Assembly (NCBI GenBank): GCA_009924185.1
Contig: RFSC01000048.1
Span: forward strand, 1-6,182
DNA: 6,182 nucleotides
Source of the DNA: Actinomycetota bacterium
GTDB taxonomy: Bacteria; Actinomycetota; Actinomycetes; Nanopelagicales; Nanopelagicaceae
Direction of reading: 5' to 3'
Positions 1 to 5,583 of the stretch are shown here, piece by piece. The position numbers and the translations under genes are program-made. The number at the start of each line of letters is the position of its first letter. Position 1 is the stretch's first letter. A model generated the notes under the pieces. That model worked only from the letters and a program-made list of their open reading frames with translations. It was not told where the DNA came from and did not search any database.

Positions 1-1152
1 AGCAACGGGTCCAAATACTTCGTACTTCAAGATTTCATTTGATTTATCAACGGTGAGTACGGTTGGTGGATAGAAAGCGCCAGGACCTTCTGGCATCACG
101 CCGCCGGTTTCAACCTTTGCGCCACCTTTAACTGAGAGCTCAACAAGTTGTGCGATTTTGTCGCGTTCTTTAATGGAAACGCTGGCACCGAGTTGTGCGC
201 CGGCTTCACGGCCTGGTGCCATCTTTAACTCTGACATCGCTTTTGCAAACTTGGTTGTGAACTCTGCAGCGATTTTCTTGTGAACATAGATGCGATTTGC
301 AGCGGTGCAAGCTGCGCCACCATTACGCATTTTTGCAAGCATTAAACCTTTGACCGCTTCGTCAATATTGGCATCATCCAAAACAACAAATGGTGCATTT
401 CCGCCCAGCTCCATAGAGCAGCGAATTACGCGGTCTGCAGCCTCTTTGATTAAGACTCGACCAACTTCTGTAGAACCAGTAAATGACAGGTTCATAACTC
501 TTGAGTCATGCAACATTCTGCTGACCATTGGTCCGGCAGGGGTTGGAGTAACAAGATTTACAACACCTTTTGGCACTCCAGCGCGCTCCAAAATATCGAT
601 GATCGCCATCGCAGTTAATGGGGTTTCAATCGCTGGCTTGAGAATTACGGTGCAGCCAGCTGCGATTGCAGGGCCGATCTTGCGAGTCGCCATACCGGCT
701 GGGAAGTTCCAAGGGGTAATTAGTAATGAAACGCCGATTGGTTGGTGGGTTACCAAGATTCTCTTGTCACCACTTGGTGATTTTCGAAAATCACCTTGTA
801 CTCGAACGGTTTCTTCAGAGAACCAACGGAAAAACTCTGCAGCGTAAAGAATCTCACCCTTTGCATCGGTGATGACTTTGCCATTTTCTTTTGAAACTAA
901 CTCAGCTAAGAAATCAGCCTCTGCGACCATGATTTCAAATGCTTTACGCAAAATCTCGGCGCGATATCGAGGTGCGGTCTTTGCCCACTCTGGGTACGCG
1001 CGATATGCGGCATCCACTGCGGCATCACACTCTTTTTCGCCGGCGGTCTGGATTTCAGCGATTACGCTGCCATCGCTGGGGTCATAAACTGGAACAGAGC
1101 CATTACCTTTGACCCACTTGCCATCAATATAAAGATCGGTTTTTAGCTGCAT
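1..1152 (-). CDS. gabD: NAD(P)-dependent aldehyde dehydrogenase, succinate-semialdehyde dehydrogenase type (3' end beyond window)
   Basis: Translating the minus strand from the ATG at 1152 gives 384 uninterrupted residues that run off the left edge. This is a soluble ALDH-superfamily enzyme that oxidises an aldehyde to its acid with NAD(P)+. Visible landmarks are PWNF (147-150; N149 is the oxyanion residue), LKPA with cofactor-binding K172, FTGSTEVG (224-231, Rossmann loop), MELGG with general base E248, and NGGAACTAANR (277-287) holding nucleophile C282. The window ends in the EVFGPVA motif at 378-384, so roughly 70-100 C-terminal residues are missing because of the window edge, not a mutation. 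The ACTAANR context and overall similarity suggest the succinate-semialdehyde dehydrogenase subfamily (GABA/4-aminobutyrate catabolism), but substrate and cofactor are inferred. An in-frame ATG at 1164 is an alternative start; 1152 is preferred because a -10-like box overlaps the upstream codon. No Shine-Dalgarno is visible. It is divergent from the transporter gene. Confidence 0.88.
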   Translation of the reverse strand, partial: MQLKTDLYIDGKWVKGNGSVPVYDPSDGSVIAEIQTAGEKECDAAVDAAYRAYPEWAKTAPRYRAEILRKAFEIMVAEADFLAELVSKENGKVITDAKGEILYAAEFFRWFSEETVRVQGDFRKSPSGDKRILVTHQPIGVSLLITPWNFPAGMATRKIGPAIAAGCTVILKPAIETPLTAMAIIDILERAGVPKGVVNLVTPTPAGPMVSRMLHDSRVMNLSFTGSTEVGRVLIKEAADRVIRCSMELGGNAPFVVLDDANIDEAVKGLMLAKMRNGGAACTAANRIYVHKKIAAEFTTKFAKAMSELKMAPGREAGAQLGASVSIKERDKIAQLVELSVKGGAKVETGGVMPEGPGAFYPPTVLTVDKSNEILKYEVFGPVA

Positions 1153-1159
1153 GAGGCAG

Positions 1160-1165
1160 AGCATA
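1160..1165 (-). promoter_or_regulatory. Candidate -10 box of the aldehyde dehydrogenase gene
   Basis: On the minus strand TATGCT (4 of 6 to TATAAT) ends 7 nt before the ATG at 1152. With normal -10 to +1 spacing, transcription would start at or next to the A of the start codon, giving a leaderless mRNA. This fits the absence of a Shine-Dalgarno. No good -35 is visible; at 17-bp spacing the hexamer would be TTCTAC. This is a pattern-based inference only. Confidence 0.4.
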
Positions 1166-1183
1166 CGCGTGAAAATGAGGGCG

Positions 1184-1189
1184 TAGAAT
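1184..1189 (+). promoter_or_regulatory. Candidate -10 box of the transporter gene
   Basis: TAGAAT (5 of 6 to TATAAT) lies 11 nt upstream of the GTG at 1201. The predicted transcription start would be around 1196-1197, leaving a leader of only a few bases and no room for a Shine-Dalgarno. At 17-bp spacing its -35 position (about 1161-1166) falls on the opposing gene's -10 box, and no -35 consensus is seen there. Confidence 0.45.
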
Positions 1190-1200
1190 GACCAATTACT

Positions 1201-3540
1201 GTGGCTAAATCATGGACCGATGGCGCGCCGACCCCCAAGGCGCTTCAGGATCACGCACATCTGCGGGACCCACTTTCATACCGGTTGAAGAAATCTCTAT
1301 TGGGTAACCCTCTCAATCGCCATACCCTCAGCCACCAAAGATTAAAAAAGCGTTACGCCCTCGGCATTCTCTCCTCTGACTGCATCTCATCCTCTGCGTA
1401 TGGTTCAGAGCAGATTCTGGTTGCACTACTCCCGGCTTTTGGATTGGCCGCATTCACTTTATTAATGCCGATGACCTTTGTGGTCTTGGCGATTCTGACC
1501 ATTATTACTTTGTCTTATCGAAATGTGATTTCGGTTTATACAAAATTTGGTGGAGCCTACATAGTTTCGCGAGACAACTTTGGACCAGTTGTAGCTCAAA
1601 TTGCTGCAGTAGCTTTGATTGTTGATTACATCGTTACCTTGGCGATTCAGACCGCTGCTGGTGTGGCTGCAATCATCTCTGCCTTCCCAGAGCTTGCTCC
1701 ATGGAAAATTGAAATCTGTTTTGTTGTTATTTCTATTCTTTCCTACGGAAATCTCCGTGGCGTTAAAGAGGCGGGACGGGCATTTGCATTACCAACTTAT
1801 TTGTTCGTTGGATCTATGTTTATTGTCTTTGGAATTGGAATCTTCCGCGAACTAACAACTGGATTGCCACAGCTAGATCCGCGGGCACCAGGTGCAATTG
1901 AAATTGGTACCGAACAAGGTTTGTTATCTGCTGCCGCTATATTCATGTTGCTGCGCGCATTTGCTAATGGCGGTTCATCGCTTACGGGATTAGAAGCAAT
2001 TGCTGACGGCGTAGGTCTATTCAAATCGCCCGAGTCGGTAAATGCTAAGAAGACCTTGGTGTTGATGGCTTTGATTCTCGGTTCTTTGGTTCTAGGTATT
2101 TCTTACTTTGCCCATCGCATCTTGGCGGTGCCTTATGCGGATGAAACCCCCACTGTGATTTCGCAGGTGGCGAGCACAATTCTCGGTGATAGTGCGCTGG
2201 GTTCTGCATTCTTTATTGTCGTGCAGGCCTCAACAATGTTGATTCTTTTTGCCGGCGCCAACACCACTTTTAGCGCATTTCCAATTGTGGTCAATTACGC
2301 AGCTGCAGATGGTTATTTGCCGAAATGGCTAACCAAGCGCGGACACAAACTTAACTTTTCCAATGGAATCTTTGTTTTGTCTGGAGCTGCGCTAATTCTC
2401 GTTATCGCCACTCAGGGATCAGTTACATATTTGGTTGCGTTCTATGCTCTTGGTGTATTTACCGCTTTCACCTTGTCAGGTCTAGGAATGGCTAAATACA
2501 ACTGGGTTAATCGTGAGGGAAATTGGCGCTGGAAGTTTGGAATTAATGCCTTAGCCGGCAGTCTTTCCCTATCAATCGTCATCATTTTTGCAATTGTTAA
2601 GTTCACAGAGGGTGCTTGGGTAGTTGTTGTTGTGGCGCCAATTCTTGTTGTCTCATTCCTTCGATTGCGCAAACGTTACGACGCTGAAGCGAAGGCGCTT
2701 GAAGTTCGTAAAGAGCAGGAGCGCGCGCTATCAATCACCCGCCATGATGTGACGGTTTTGGTTGATTCAGTGGATCTAGCCACCGTGGGAACTGTTCGCT
2801 ACGCCCGATCTCTGAACCCAAGATCTCTTCATGCTGTGCACTTTGTTTTAGATGATCGTCGTGCTGAAGAAATCAAGAAGCAGTGGATGTCTAATCATGG
2901 TGTTGATGATGTACCGATTGAATTTATTGATTGTCCAGATCGCCGTCTGCCAAATGCAGCGGTGGATTACGCTATTCGAGCTACCCAAAAACCTGATGTA
3001 GAGCTAACTTTGTTGTTGCCACGTCGCGCCTACCGTGGCTTTATTGGTCGATTGATTCATGATCAAACCGCTGAAGCGATTGCACGACCAATTTCGCAGC
3101 TCCCTCGAGTTGTAGCAACCATCGTTCCTTTTGATATCGACAAGATTATTTCGGGACAGCACCACATCCAGCATTCACCAGAGGTAACAGTGGCTGCACC
3201 AAAACCTGATGTTCCACAACGGGCACAAAGCAACTGGTTGCAATCAACAGAGACCATCAGTCACTACGAGGAAAAAGTTACGCCGATTGGCAAAATCTCA
3301 TGGCGCAAGCGCGCTCATGTCACAGGACGTGTGACTGCGATTCGTCCAGCCGCAATGGACTCAGCCCCGACCTTAGAGGTAGAGATTTGGGATGAAACTG
3401 GTGGGGTAACTCTGCAATTCTTGGGTCGCCGCGAGATCGCTGGTCTCGAGGTTGGTTCAGTAATGATTGCGGAAGGCATGGTGGGTGAACAAAGTGGTGC
3501 ACTTACTATCCTCAACCCTTCTTACGAGATCCGAGTTTGA
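1201..3540 (+). CDS. KimA/YdaO-like K+:H+ symporter (APC/KUP superfamily) fused to a C-terminal OB-fold domain
   Basis: A 779-residue inner-membrane protein predicted to take up potassium with protons. Residues 30-490 form the LeuT-fold transporter, with about 12 hydrophobic segments. They resemble Bacillus KimA, including the entry motif LKKRYALGILSSD, LSYR, GGAYIVSR, LTGLEAIA and FSNGIF. The KimA residues tied to K+ handling appear conserved: D60 and Y67 (SSDCISSSAYG), D142 (VDYIVT), E265 (LTGLEAI) and Y415 (FYALGVF). A charged helix (about 489-512) leads to a cytosolic USP-like regulatory domain (about 514-648). After a polar linker (about 649-695), residues 696-779 form an OB-fold domain ending LNPSYEIRV. 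Such transporters are usually about 600-670 residues long, and in many actinobacteria the OB-fold domain is a separate small gene. The GTG at 1201 is the only reasonable start, because an in-frame stop lies at 1189. Substrate is inferred from homology; older annotations would say amino-acid permease. It heads a plus-strand cluster with gtrA and the glycosyltransferase. Confidence 0.9.
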   Translation: MAKSWTDGAPTPKALQDHAHLRDPLSYRLKKSLLGNPLNRHTLSHQRLKKRYALGILSSDCISSSAYGSEQILVALLPAFGLAAFTLLMPMTFVVLAILTIITLSYRNVISVYTKFGGAYIVSRDNFGPVVAQIAAVALIVDYIVTLAIQTAAGVAAIISAFPELAPWKIEICFVVISILSYGNLRGVKEAGRAFALPTYLFVGSMFIVFGIGIFRELTTGLPQLDPRAPGAIEIGTEQGLLSAAAIFMLLRAFANGGSSLTGLEAIADGVGLFKSPESVNAKKTLVLMALILGSLVLGISYFAHRILAVPYADETPTVISQVASTILGDSALGSAFFIVVQASTMLILFAGANTTFSAFPIVVNYAAADGYLPKWLTKRGHKLNFSNGIFVLSGAALILVIATQGSVTYLVAFYALGVFTAFTLSGLGMAKYNWVNREGNWRWKFGINALAGSLSLSIVIIFAIVKFTEGAWVVVVVAPILVVSFLRLRKRYDAEAKALEVRKEQERALSITRHDVTVLVDSVDLATVGTVRYARSLNPRSLHAVHFVLDDRRAEEIKKQWMSNHGVDDVPIEFIDCPDRRLPNAAVDYAIRATQKPDVELTLLLPRRAYRGFIGRLIHDQTAEAIARPISQLPRVVATIVPFDIDKIISGQHHIQHSPEVTVAAPKPDVPQRAQSNWLQSTETISHYEEKVTPIGKISWRKRAHVTGRVTAIRPAAMDSAPTLEVEIWDETGGVTLQFLGRREIAGLEVGSVMIAEGMVGEQSGALTILNPSYEIRV
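3286..3537 (+). other. OB-fold domain fused to the transporter C-terminus
   Basis: Residues 696-779 of the transporter carry VTGRVTAIRPAA, LEVEIWDETGGVTLQFLGRR, IAGLEVGSVMIAEGMV and a final LNPSYEIRV. This matches, from memory, the stand-alone actinobacterial 'OB-fold nucleic acid binding domain' proteins (motifs VTVTGTLRTVTLRPR, LEAELFDGTA, VWLGRRSIVGIEPG, NPKYEL). The weak similarity appears to begin at TPIGKIS, so an essentially complete OB-fold has been joined in frame. It should face the cytoplasm after the USP-like domain. Its ligand is unknown; nucleic acid binding is only the family label. Confidence 0.8.
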
Positions 3541-3541
3541 T

Positions 3542-3937
3542 TTGCTGAAAAAAGTTTTAAAGTTGAGCGCAGCGCGCTGGTTTGTTGTGGGTTCTGCGAC
3601 ATTCGTGATCGACACTTCTCTCTTCCTACTCGCATTTAGCCTTACGGAGATAGCAGTGATTTCAAATCTTTTTTCCGGCACGATTGCCACAACCTTCAAT
3701 TACTTTTCCCACTACAAGTGGTCTTTTGCTAGTGATCGCAGCCATAAGCAATCAACCATGATTTATCTCTTCTTTTTCTTTGTATTTCTCTTCTTGGGAA
3801 CTTCATTAGTTTCCTTCTTCATTCACTCTGGATTACACCCAGTTCCAGCCAAGATTGGAACCGCTGCCATAACCGCGCCAATCAGCTTCTTCATCATGAA
3901 GTTTGTAACTTTCCGTAGATCCGCTAATGAAGCGTAG
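3542..3937 (+). CDS. GtrA-family four-helix membrane protein
   Basis: A small integral membrane protein of 131 residues if it begins at the TTG at 3542, 1 nt after the transporter stop. GtrA-family proteins are thought to flip or handle polyprenyl-phosphate-linked sugars, or to anchor glycosyltransferases, for surface glycan synthesis. Four hydrophobic segments are visible (about 11-31, 33-52, 70-92, 97-116). Family-like motifs are ARWFVVGSATFVIDTSLF in the first helix and NYFSHYKWSF after the second, the usual 'N-aromatic-basic-W-x-F' signature. An in-frame ATG at 3467 would overlap the transporter by 74 nt and add an atypical polar leader, so I reject it. No strong Shine-Dalgarno precedes the TTG; translation probably couples to the transporter stop. 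The 3' end overlaps the glycosyltransferase start by 11 nt, consistent with a GtrA/GT2 functional pair. The substrate cannot be told from the sequence. Confidence 0.85.
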   Translation: MLKKVLKLSAARWFVVGSATFVIDTSLFLLAFSLTEIAVISNLFSGTIATTFNYFSHYKWSFASDRSHKQSTMIYLFFFFVFLFLGTSLVSFFIHSGLHPVPAKIGTAAITAPISFFIMKFVTFRRSANEA

Positions 3938-4484
3938 ATTGGTAGTAATCCCGACCTACAACGAAGCCAGCAATATCGTCTCCTTGCTCGAGCAGATATT
4001 TGCCGCGGTTTACGGTTGTGAGGTTCTAGTCGTTGATGATGGTTCCCCTGACTCAACCGCTGCAATTTGTCGCGCACTGCAAGATAGATTCCCACATCTG
4101 CATGTAATCGAACGCCACCATAAATCTGGAATCGGCAGCGCATATCGCGCAGGTTTTGCCTGGGGTTTAGAGCGGGGCTTTAACGAGATTATTGAGATGG
4201 ATGCCGATGGCTCACATCAGGTAAAAGATTTAGTGAGAATGATTGACTTCAAATCGGAAAATCCAAATGTTGGCTTAGTTATTGGCAGTCGTTGGATCAG
4301 AGGCGGAGCTACTGAAAACTGGTCCATTAATCGCATCATGTTATCTCGTTTTGCCAATCGTTATGTCAGATTTATGTTGGGTATGGGGGTTCATGATGCA
4401 ACCTCGGGTTTTCGAATTTACTCCGCTGATGCGCTGCGCACCGTTGACTTAAATCGTATAACTGGCGGTGGCGGTGGGATTTGA
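3927..4484 (+). CDS. Polyprenol-phosphate mannosyltransferase-like (DPM1-type) GT2 glycosyltransferase, C-terminally truncated at tRNA-Ser
   Basis: A GT-A fold enzyme of the dolichol/polyprenol-phosphate mannose synthase type, which moves a sugar from a GDP- or UDP-sugar to a polyprenyl phosphate at the membrane. The N-terminal part is complete: VVIPTYNEASNI (6-17), VVDDGSPDST (35-44), GIGSAYRAGFAWG (68-80), the metal-binding D92-A-D94 in MDADGSH, GSRWIRGGATENW (120-132) and DATSGFRIY (157-165). After VDLNRI (173-178) the homology ends. The last residues, TGGGGGI, are translated from the tRNA-Ser 3' end (residues 180-185 lie wholly inside the tRNA gene). Family members are usually about 240-260 residues long; this one has 185 and lacks the expected GYxFQ-type acceptor region and the following conserved basic segment. 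It may therefore be inactive, effectively a truncated pseudogene. The ATG at 3927 lies inside gtrA (11-nt overlap), suggesting coupled translation. Confidence 0.82.
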   Translation: MKRRLVVIPTYNEASNIVSLLEQIFAAVYGCEVLVVDDGSPDSTAAICRALQDRFPHLHVIERHHKSGIGSAYRAGFAWGLERGFNEIIEMDADGSHQVKDLVRMIDFKSENPNVGLVIGSRWIRGGATENWSINRIMLSRFANRYVRFMLGMGVHDATSGFRIYSADALRTVDLNRITGGGGGI

Positions 4485-4552
4485 ACCCACGGTTGAGTTT
4501 CCCCAACACGCGCTTTCGAGGCGCGCTCCTTAGGCCGCTCGGACACGCCACC
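4463..4552 (-). tRNA. tRNA-Ser (anticodon CGA)
   Basis: The minus strand folds as a class II tRNA. The 7-bp acceptor stem pairs GGTGGCG (from 4552) with CGCCACC, followed by discriminator G (4466) and an encoded CCA (4465-4463). The anticodon arm is CGCGC-CTCGAAA-GCGCG, with anticodon CGA reading UCG. There is a long variable arm (TTGGGG/CTCAA region) as expected for serine, and a T arm with GTTCAAATC. Total length is 90 nt including CCA. The 5' end lies 21 bp past the tadA stop on the same strand. The 3' part overlaps, on the opposite strand, the end of the truncated glycosyltransferase frame. No intrinsic terminator follows the CCA. Confidence 0.97.
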
Positions 4553-4559
4553 GTAGGCG

Positions 4560-4565
4560 ACTATA
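4560..4565 (-). promoter_or_regulatory. Candidate -10 box of the tRNA-Ser gene
   Basis: TATAGT (5 of 6 to TATAAT) on the minus strand ends 7 nt before the mature tRNA 5' end, in the 21-bp gap after the tadA stop. It could give the tRNA its own transcript starting at or next to the mature 5' end, in addition to read-through from tadA. The -35 region (TCTAAG at 17-bp spacing, inside tadA) is weak. Confidence 0.45.
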
Positions 4566-4573
4566 CGCGAGGG

Positions 4574-5026
4574 CTACCGTTGCTTAGAAAAGAAATCTTT
4601 TAGTACGCCAGCGCACTCTTGTTCGAGCACTCCAGTAACAACCTCAACTTTGTGCAGCGCTCGTGGATCGCGCAATAAATCCCACATTGAGCCAGCCGCA
4701 CCAGCTTTTTCATCCCAAGCACCGAAGACAACCCGGGGAATTCTGGCCTGCATAATTGCACCGGCGCACATAGCGCAAGGCTCTAAAGTCACAACCAATG
4801 TGCACTCTTCTAGCCGCCAAGAACCAATTGATCTAGATGCGGATTTAATCGCGACAATTTCCGCATGCGCCAATGGATCTTTCAGTAATTCGCGCTGGTT
4901 ATTGCCCATTGAAATTATGGCGCCATCTTTATTGAGCATCACCGCGCCAACCGGAACATCACCGCTAGCTAACTCACCAAATTTCGCGCGCTCTAAAGCT
5001 ACGCGCATTGCTTTTTCGTAATCCAT
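4574..5026 (-). CDS. tadA: tRNA adenosine(34) deaminase TadA
   Basis: A 150-residue zinc-dependent deaminase that converts A34 to inosine in the wobble position of tRNA-Arg(ACG), letting one tRNA read CGU, CGC and CGA. The cytidine/deoxycytidylate deaminase fold is clear. VPVGAVM (24-30) is followed by HAEI with zinc ligand H54 and proton-shuttling E56, then LEPCAMCAGAI (81-91) with zinc ligands C84 and C87. N42 (GNNQRE) and the ARIPRVVFGAWDEKAGAAGS segment (94-113) match TadA, as distinct from nucleoside or guanine deaminases. Length is normal for bacterial TadA. The ATG at 5026 directly abuts the stop of the upstream TadA-associated gene (TAAATG), so translation is probably coupled. The gene is followed by tRNA-Ser. 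The editing target is known for the family; the neighbouring tRNA-Ser(CGA) has no A34 and is not a substrate. Confidence 0.96.
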   Translation of the reverse strand: MDYEKAMRVALERAKFGELASGDVPVGAVMLNKDGAIISMGNNQRELLKDPLAHAEIVAIKSASRSIGSWRLEECTLVVTLEPCAMCAGAIMQARIPRVVFGAWDEKAGAAGSMWDLLRDPRALHKVEVVTGVLEQECAGVLKDFFSKQR

Positions 5027-5500
5027 TTATAACTTATCAATCAAATCTACGAACTGATCACCAAATCCAACTCTGCGGGCAATTACTTCAAGTTGCTCAT
5101 CTGGAAACATCTCGTCATCATCGCAGATAAATTGTAGTTCCATTGCATCTAGACCTAAATCAGTAAAGATATTTAGATCACCTGCTGGTTCATCTGCATC
5201 ATCTTCTTCAGGTAACTCCAAATCAAGTAGCTCAAGAACCTCTGCTGCGATCTCATAATCCAAAGCGGACATCACATCACTTAAAACCATCTGCATGCGA
5301 GATCCAATTTGGCGGATCAAAATAAAGAATTGATCATCAACCGCCAACATTGCAATTGCTCCACCATCAACTTGTTGCGCACGTAGCGCATCTAGAGCAA
5401 CACCGATATCTGTGGTTGCATCATCAGAGAGTTGTGAGGCCCGCCATTGGCCATCATCACGCCAGGCTAGAAGTGCGAACTCCATGGATTCGTTCTCCAT
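5027..5500 (-). CDS. TadA-associated acidic protein (tRNA adenosine deaminase-associated family)
   Basis: A 157-residue acidic, probably cytosolic protein of the actinobacterial family found next to tadA. Recognisable features are the N-terminal FALLAWRDDGQW, a central VDDQFFILIRQIGSRMQMVLSD-like core (about 54-75), the acidic stretch ELPEEDDADEPAGD (95-108) and the signature DLGLDAMELQ (113-122), then EMFPDEQLEVIARRVGFGDQF near the C-terminus. Its molecular function is not established; the constant linkage to tadA suggests a partner or modulator of tRNA editing, which is an inference. The start at 5500 is preferred over M6 (5485) because GAGGAAGG lies 6 nt upstream of it, the best ribosome-binding site in the window. 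It is the first gene of the unit leading through tadA to tRNA-Ser, and is divergent from upp. Confidence 0.9.
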   Translation of the reverse strand: MENESMEFALLAWRDDGQWRASQLSDDATTDIGVALDALRAQQVDGGAIAMLAVDDQFFILIRQIGSRMQMVLSDVMSALDYEIAAEVLELLDLELPEEDDADEPAGDLNIFTDLGLDAMELQFICDDDEMFPDEQLEVIARRVGFGDQFVDLIDKL

Positions 5501-5506
5501 CTCACA

Positions 5507-5514
5507 CCTTCCTC
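5507..5514 (-). promoter_or_regulatory. Strong Shine-Dalgarno of the TadA-associated gene
   Basis: GAGGAAGG on the minus strand, 6 nt before the ATG at 5500. It fixes that start over the internal ATG at 5485. It contrasts with the other promoter-proximal genes here, which have no visible Shine-Dalgarno, and implies that this mRNA has a real 5' leader. I could not identify a convincing promoter for it in 5515-5583. Confidence 0.75.
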
Positions 5515-5571
5515 ACTTGGGCCCGGGTCGAAAAATGCAATGCCACATGGTTCCACCGTTGTGCTTGGTAG

Positions 5572-5577
5572 TAAAGT
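5572..5577 (+). promoter_or_regulatory. Candidate -10 box of upp
   Basis: TAAAGT (TANNNT pattern, 4 of 6 to TATAAT) ends 6 nt before the ATG at 5584, so the transcript would begin at or beside the start codon. No Shine-Dalgarno is visible between the box and the ATG (GCCTCC). An overlapping TAGTAA at 5569-5574 is an alternative. No clear -35 was found. Confidence 0.38.
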
Positions 5578-5583
5578 GCCTCC

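Noticed and set aside
290..1087. Two plus-strand open frames (290-847 and 869-1087)
   Set aside because: They lie antisense to the aldehyde dehydrogenase, whose minus-strand frame shows all catalytic motifs. The plus-strand translations show no recognisable family features.
1153..1200. c-di-AMP (ydaO-type) riboswitch upstream of the KimA-like gene, as in Bacillus
   Set aside because: Only 48 bp are available and they contain overlapping promoter elements. The riboswitch needs well over 100 nt, and none of its structure is visible.
3467..3541. Earlier ATG start for gtrA
   Set aside because: It would overlap the transporter's OB-fold coding region by 74 nt and add a leader unlike GtrA proteins. 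The TTG at 3542 gives the normal family length.
4430..4440. Short inverted repeat TGCG-CTG-CGCA as a terminator of the tRNA or glycosyltransferase transcript
   Set aside because: The stem is only 4-5 bp, there is no T-run on either strand, and it lies inside well-conserved glycosyltransferase coding sequence.
4461..4484. Glycine-rich C-terminal tail of the glycosyltransferase as a real protein motif
   Set aside because: These bases are the CCA end, discriminator, acceptor stem and start of the T arm of tRNA-Ser. The glycines are accidental translation of GGCGGTGGCGGTGGG.
4650..5021. Plus-strand frame opposite tadA
   Set aside because: It is antisense to a fully motif-supported tadA and has no promoter, ribosome-binding site or family features of its own.
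5515..5583. Promoter for the TadA-associated gene
   Set aside because: Minus-strand candidates such as TTGCAT and TTTACT are weak and not clearly placed; none is good enough to list.
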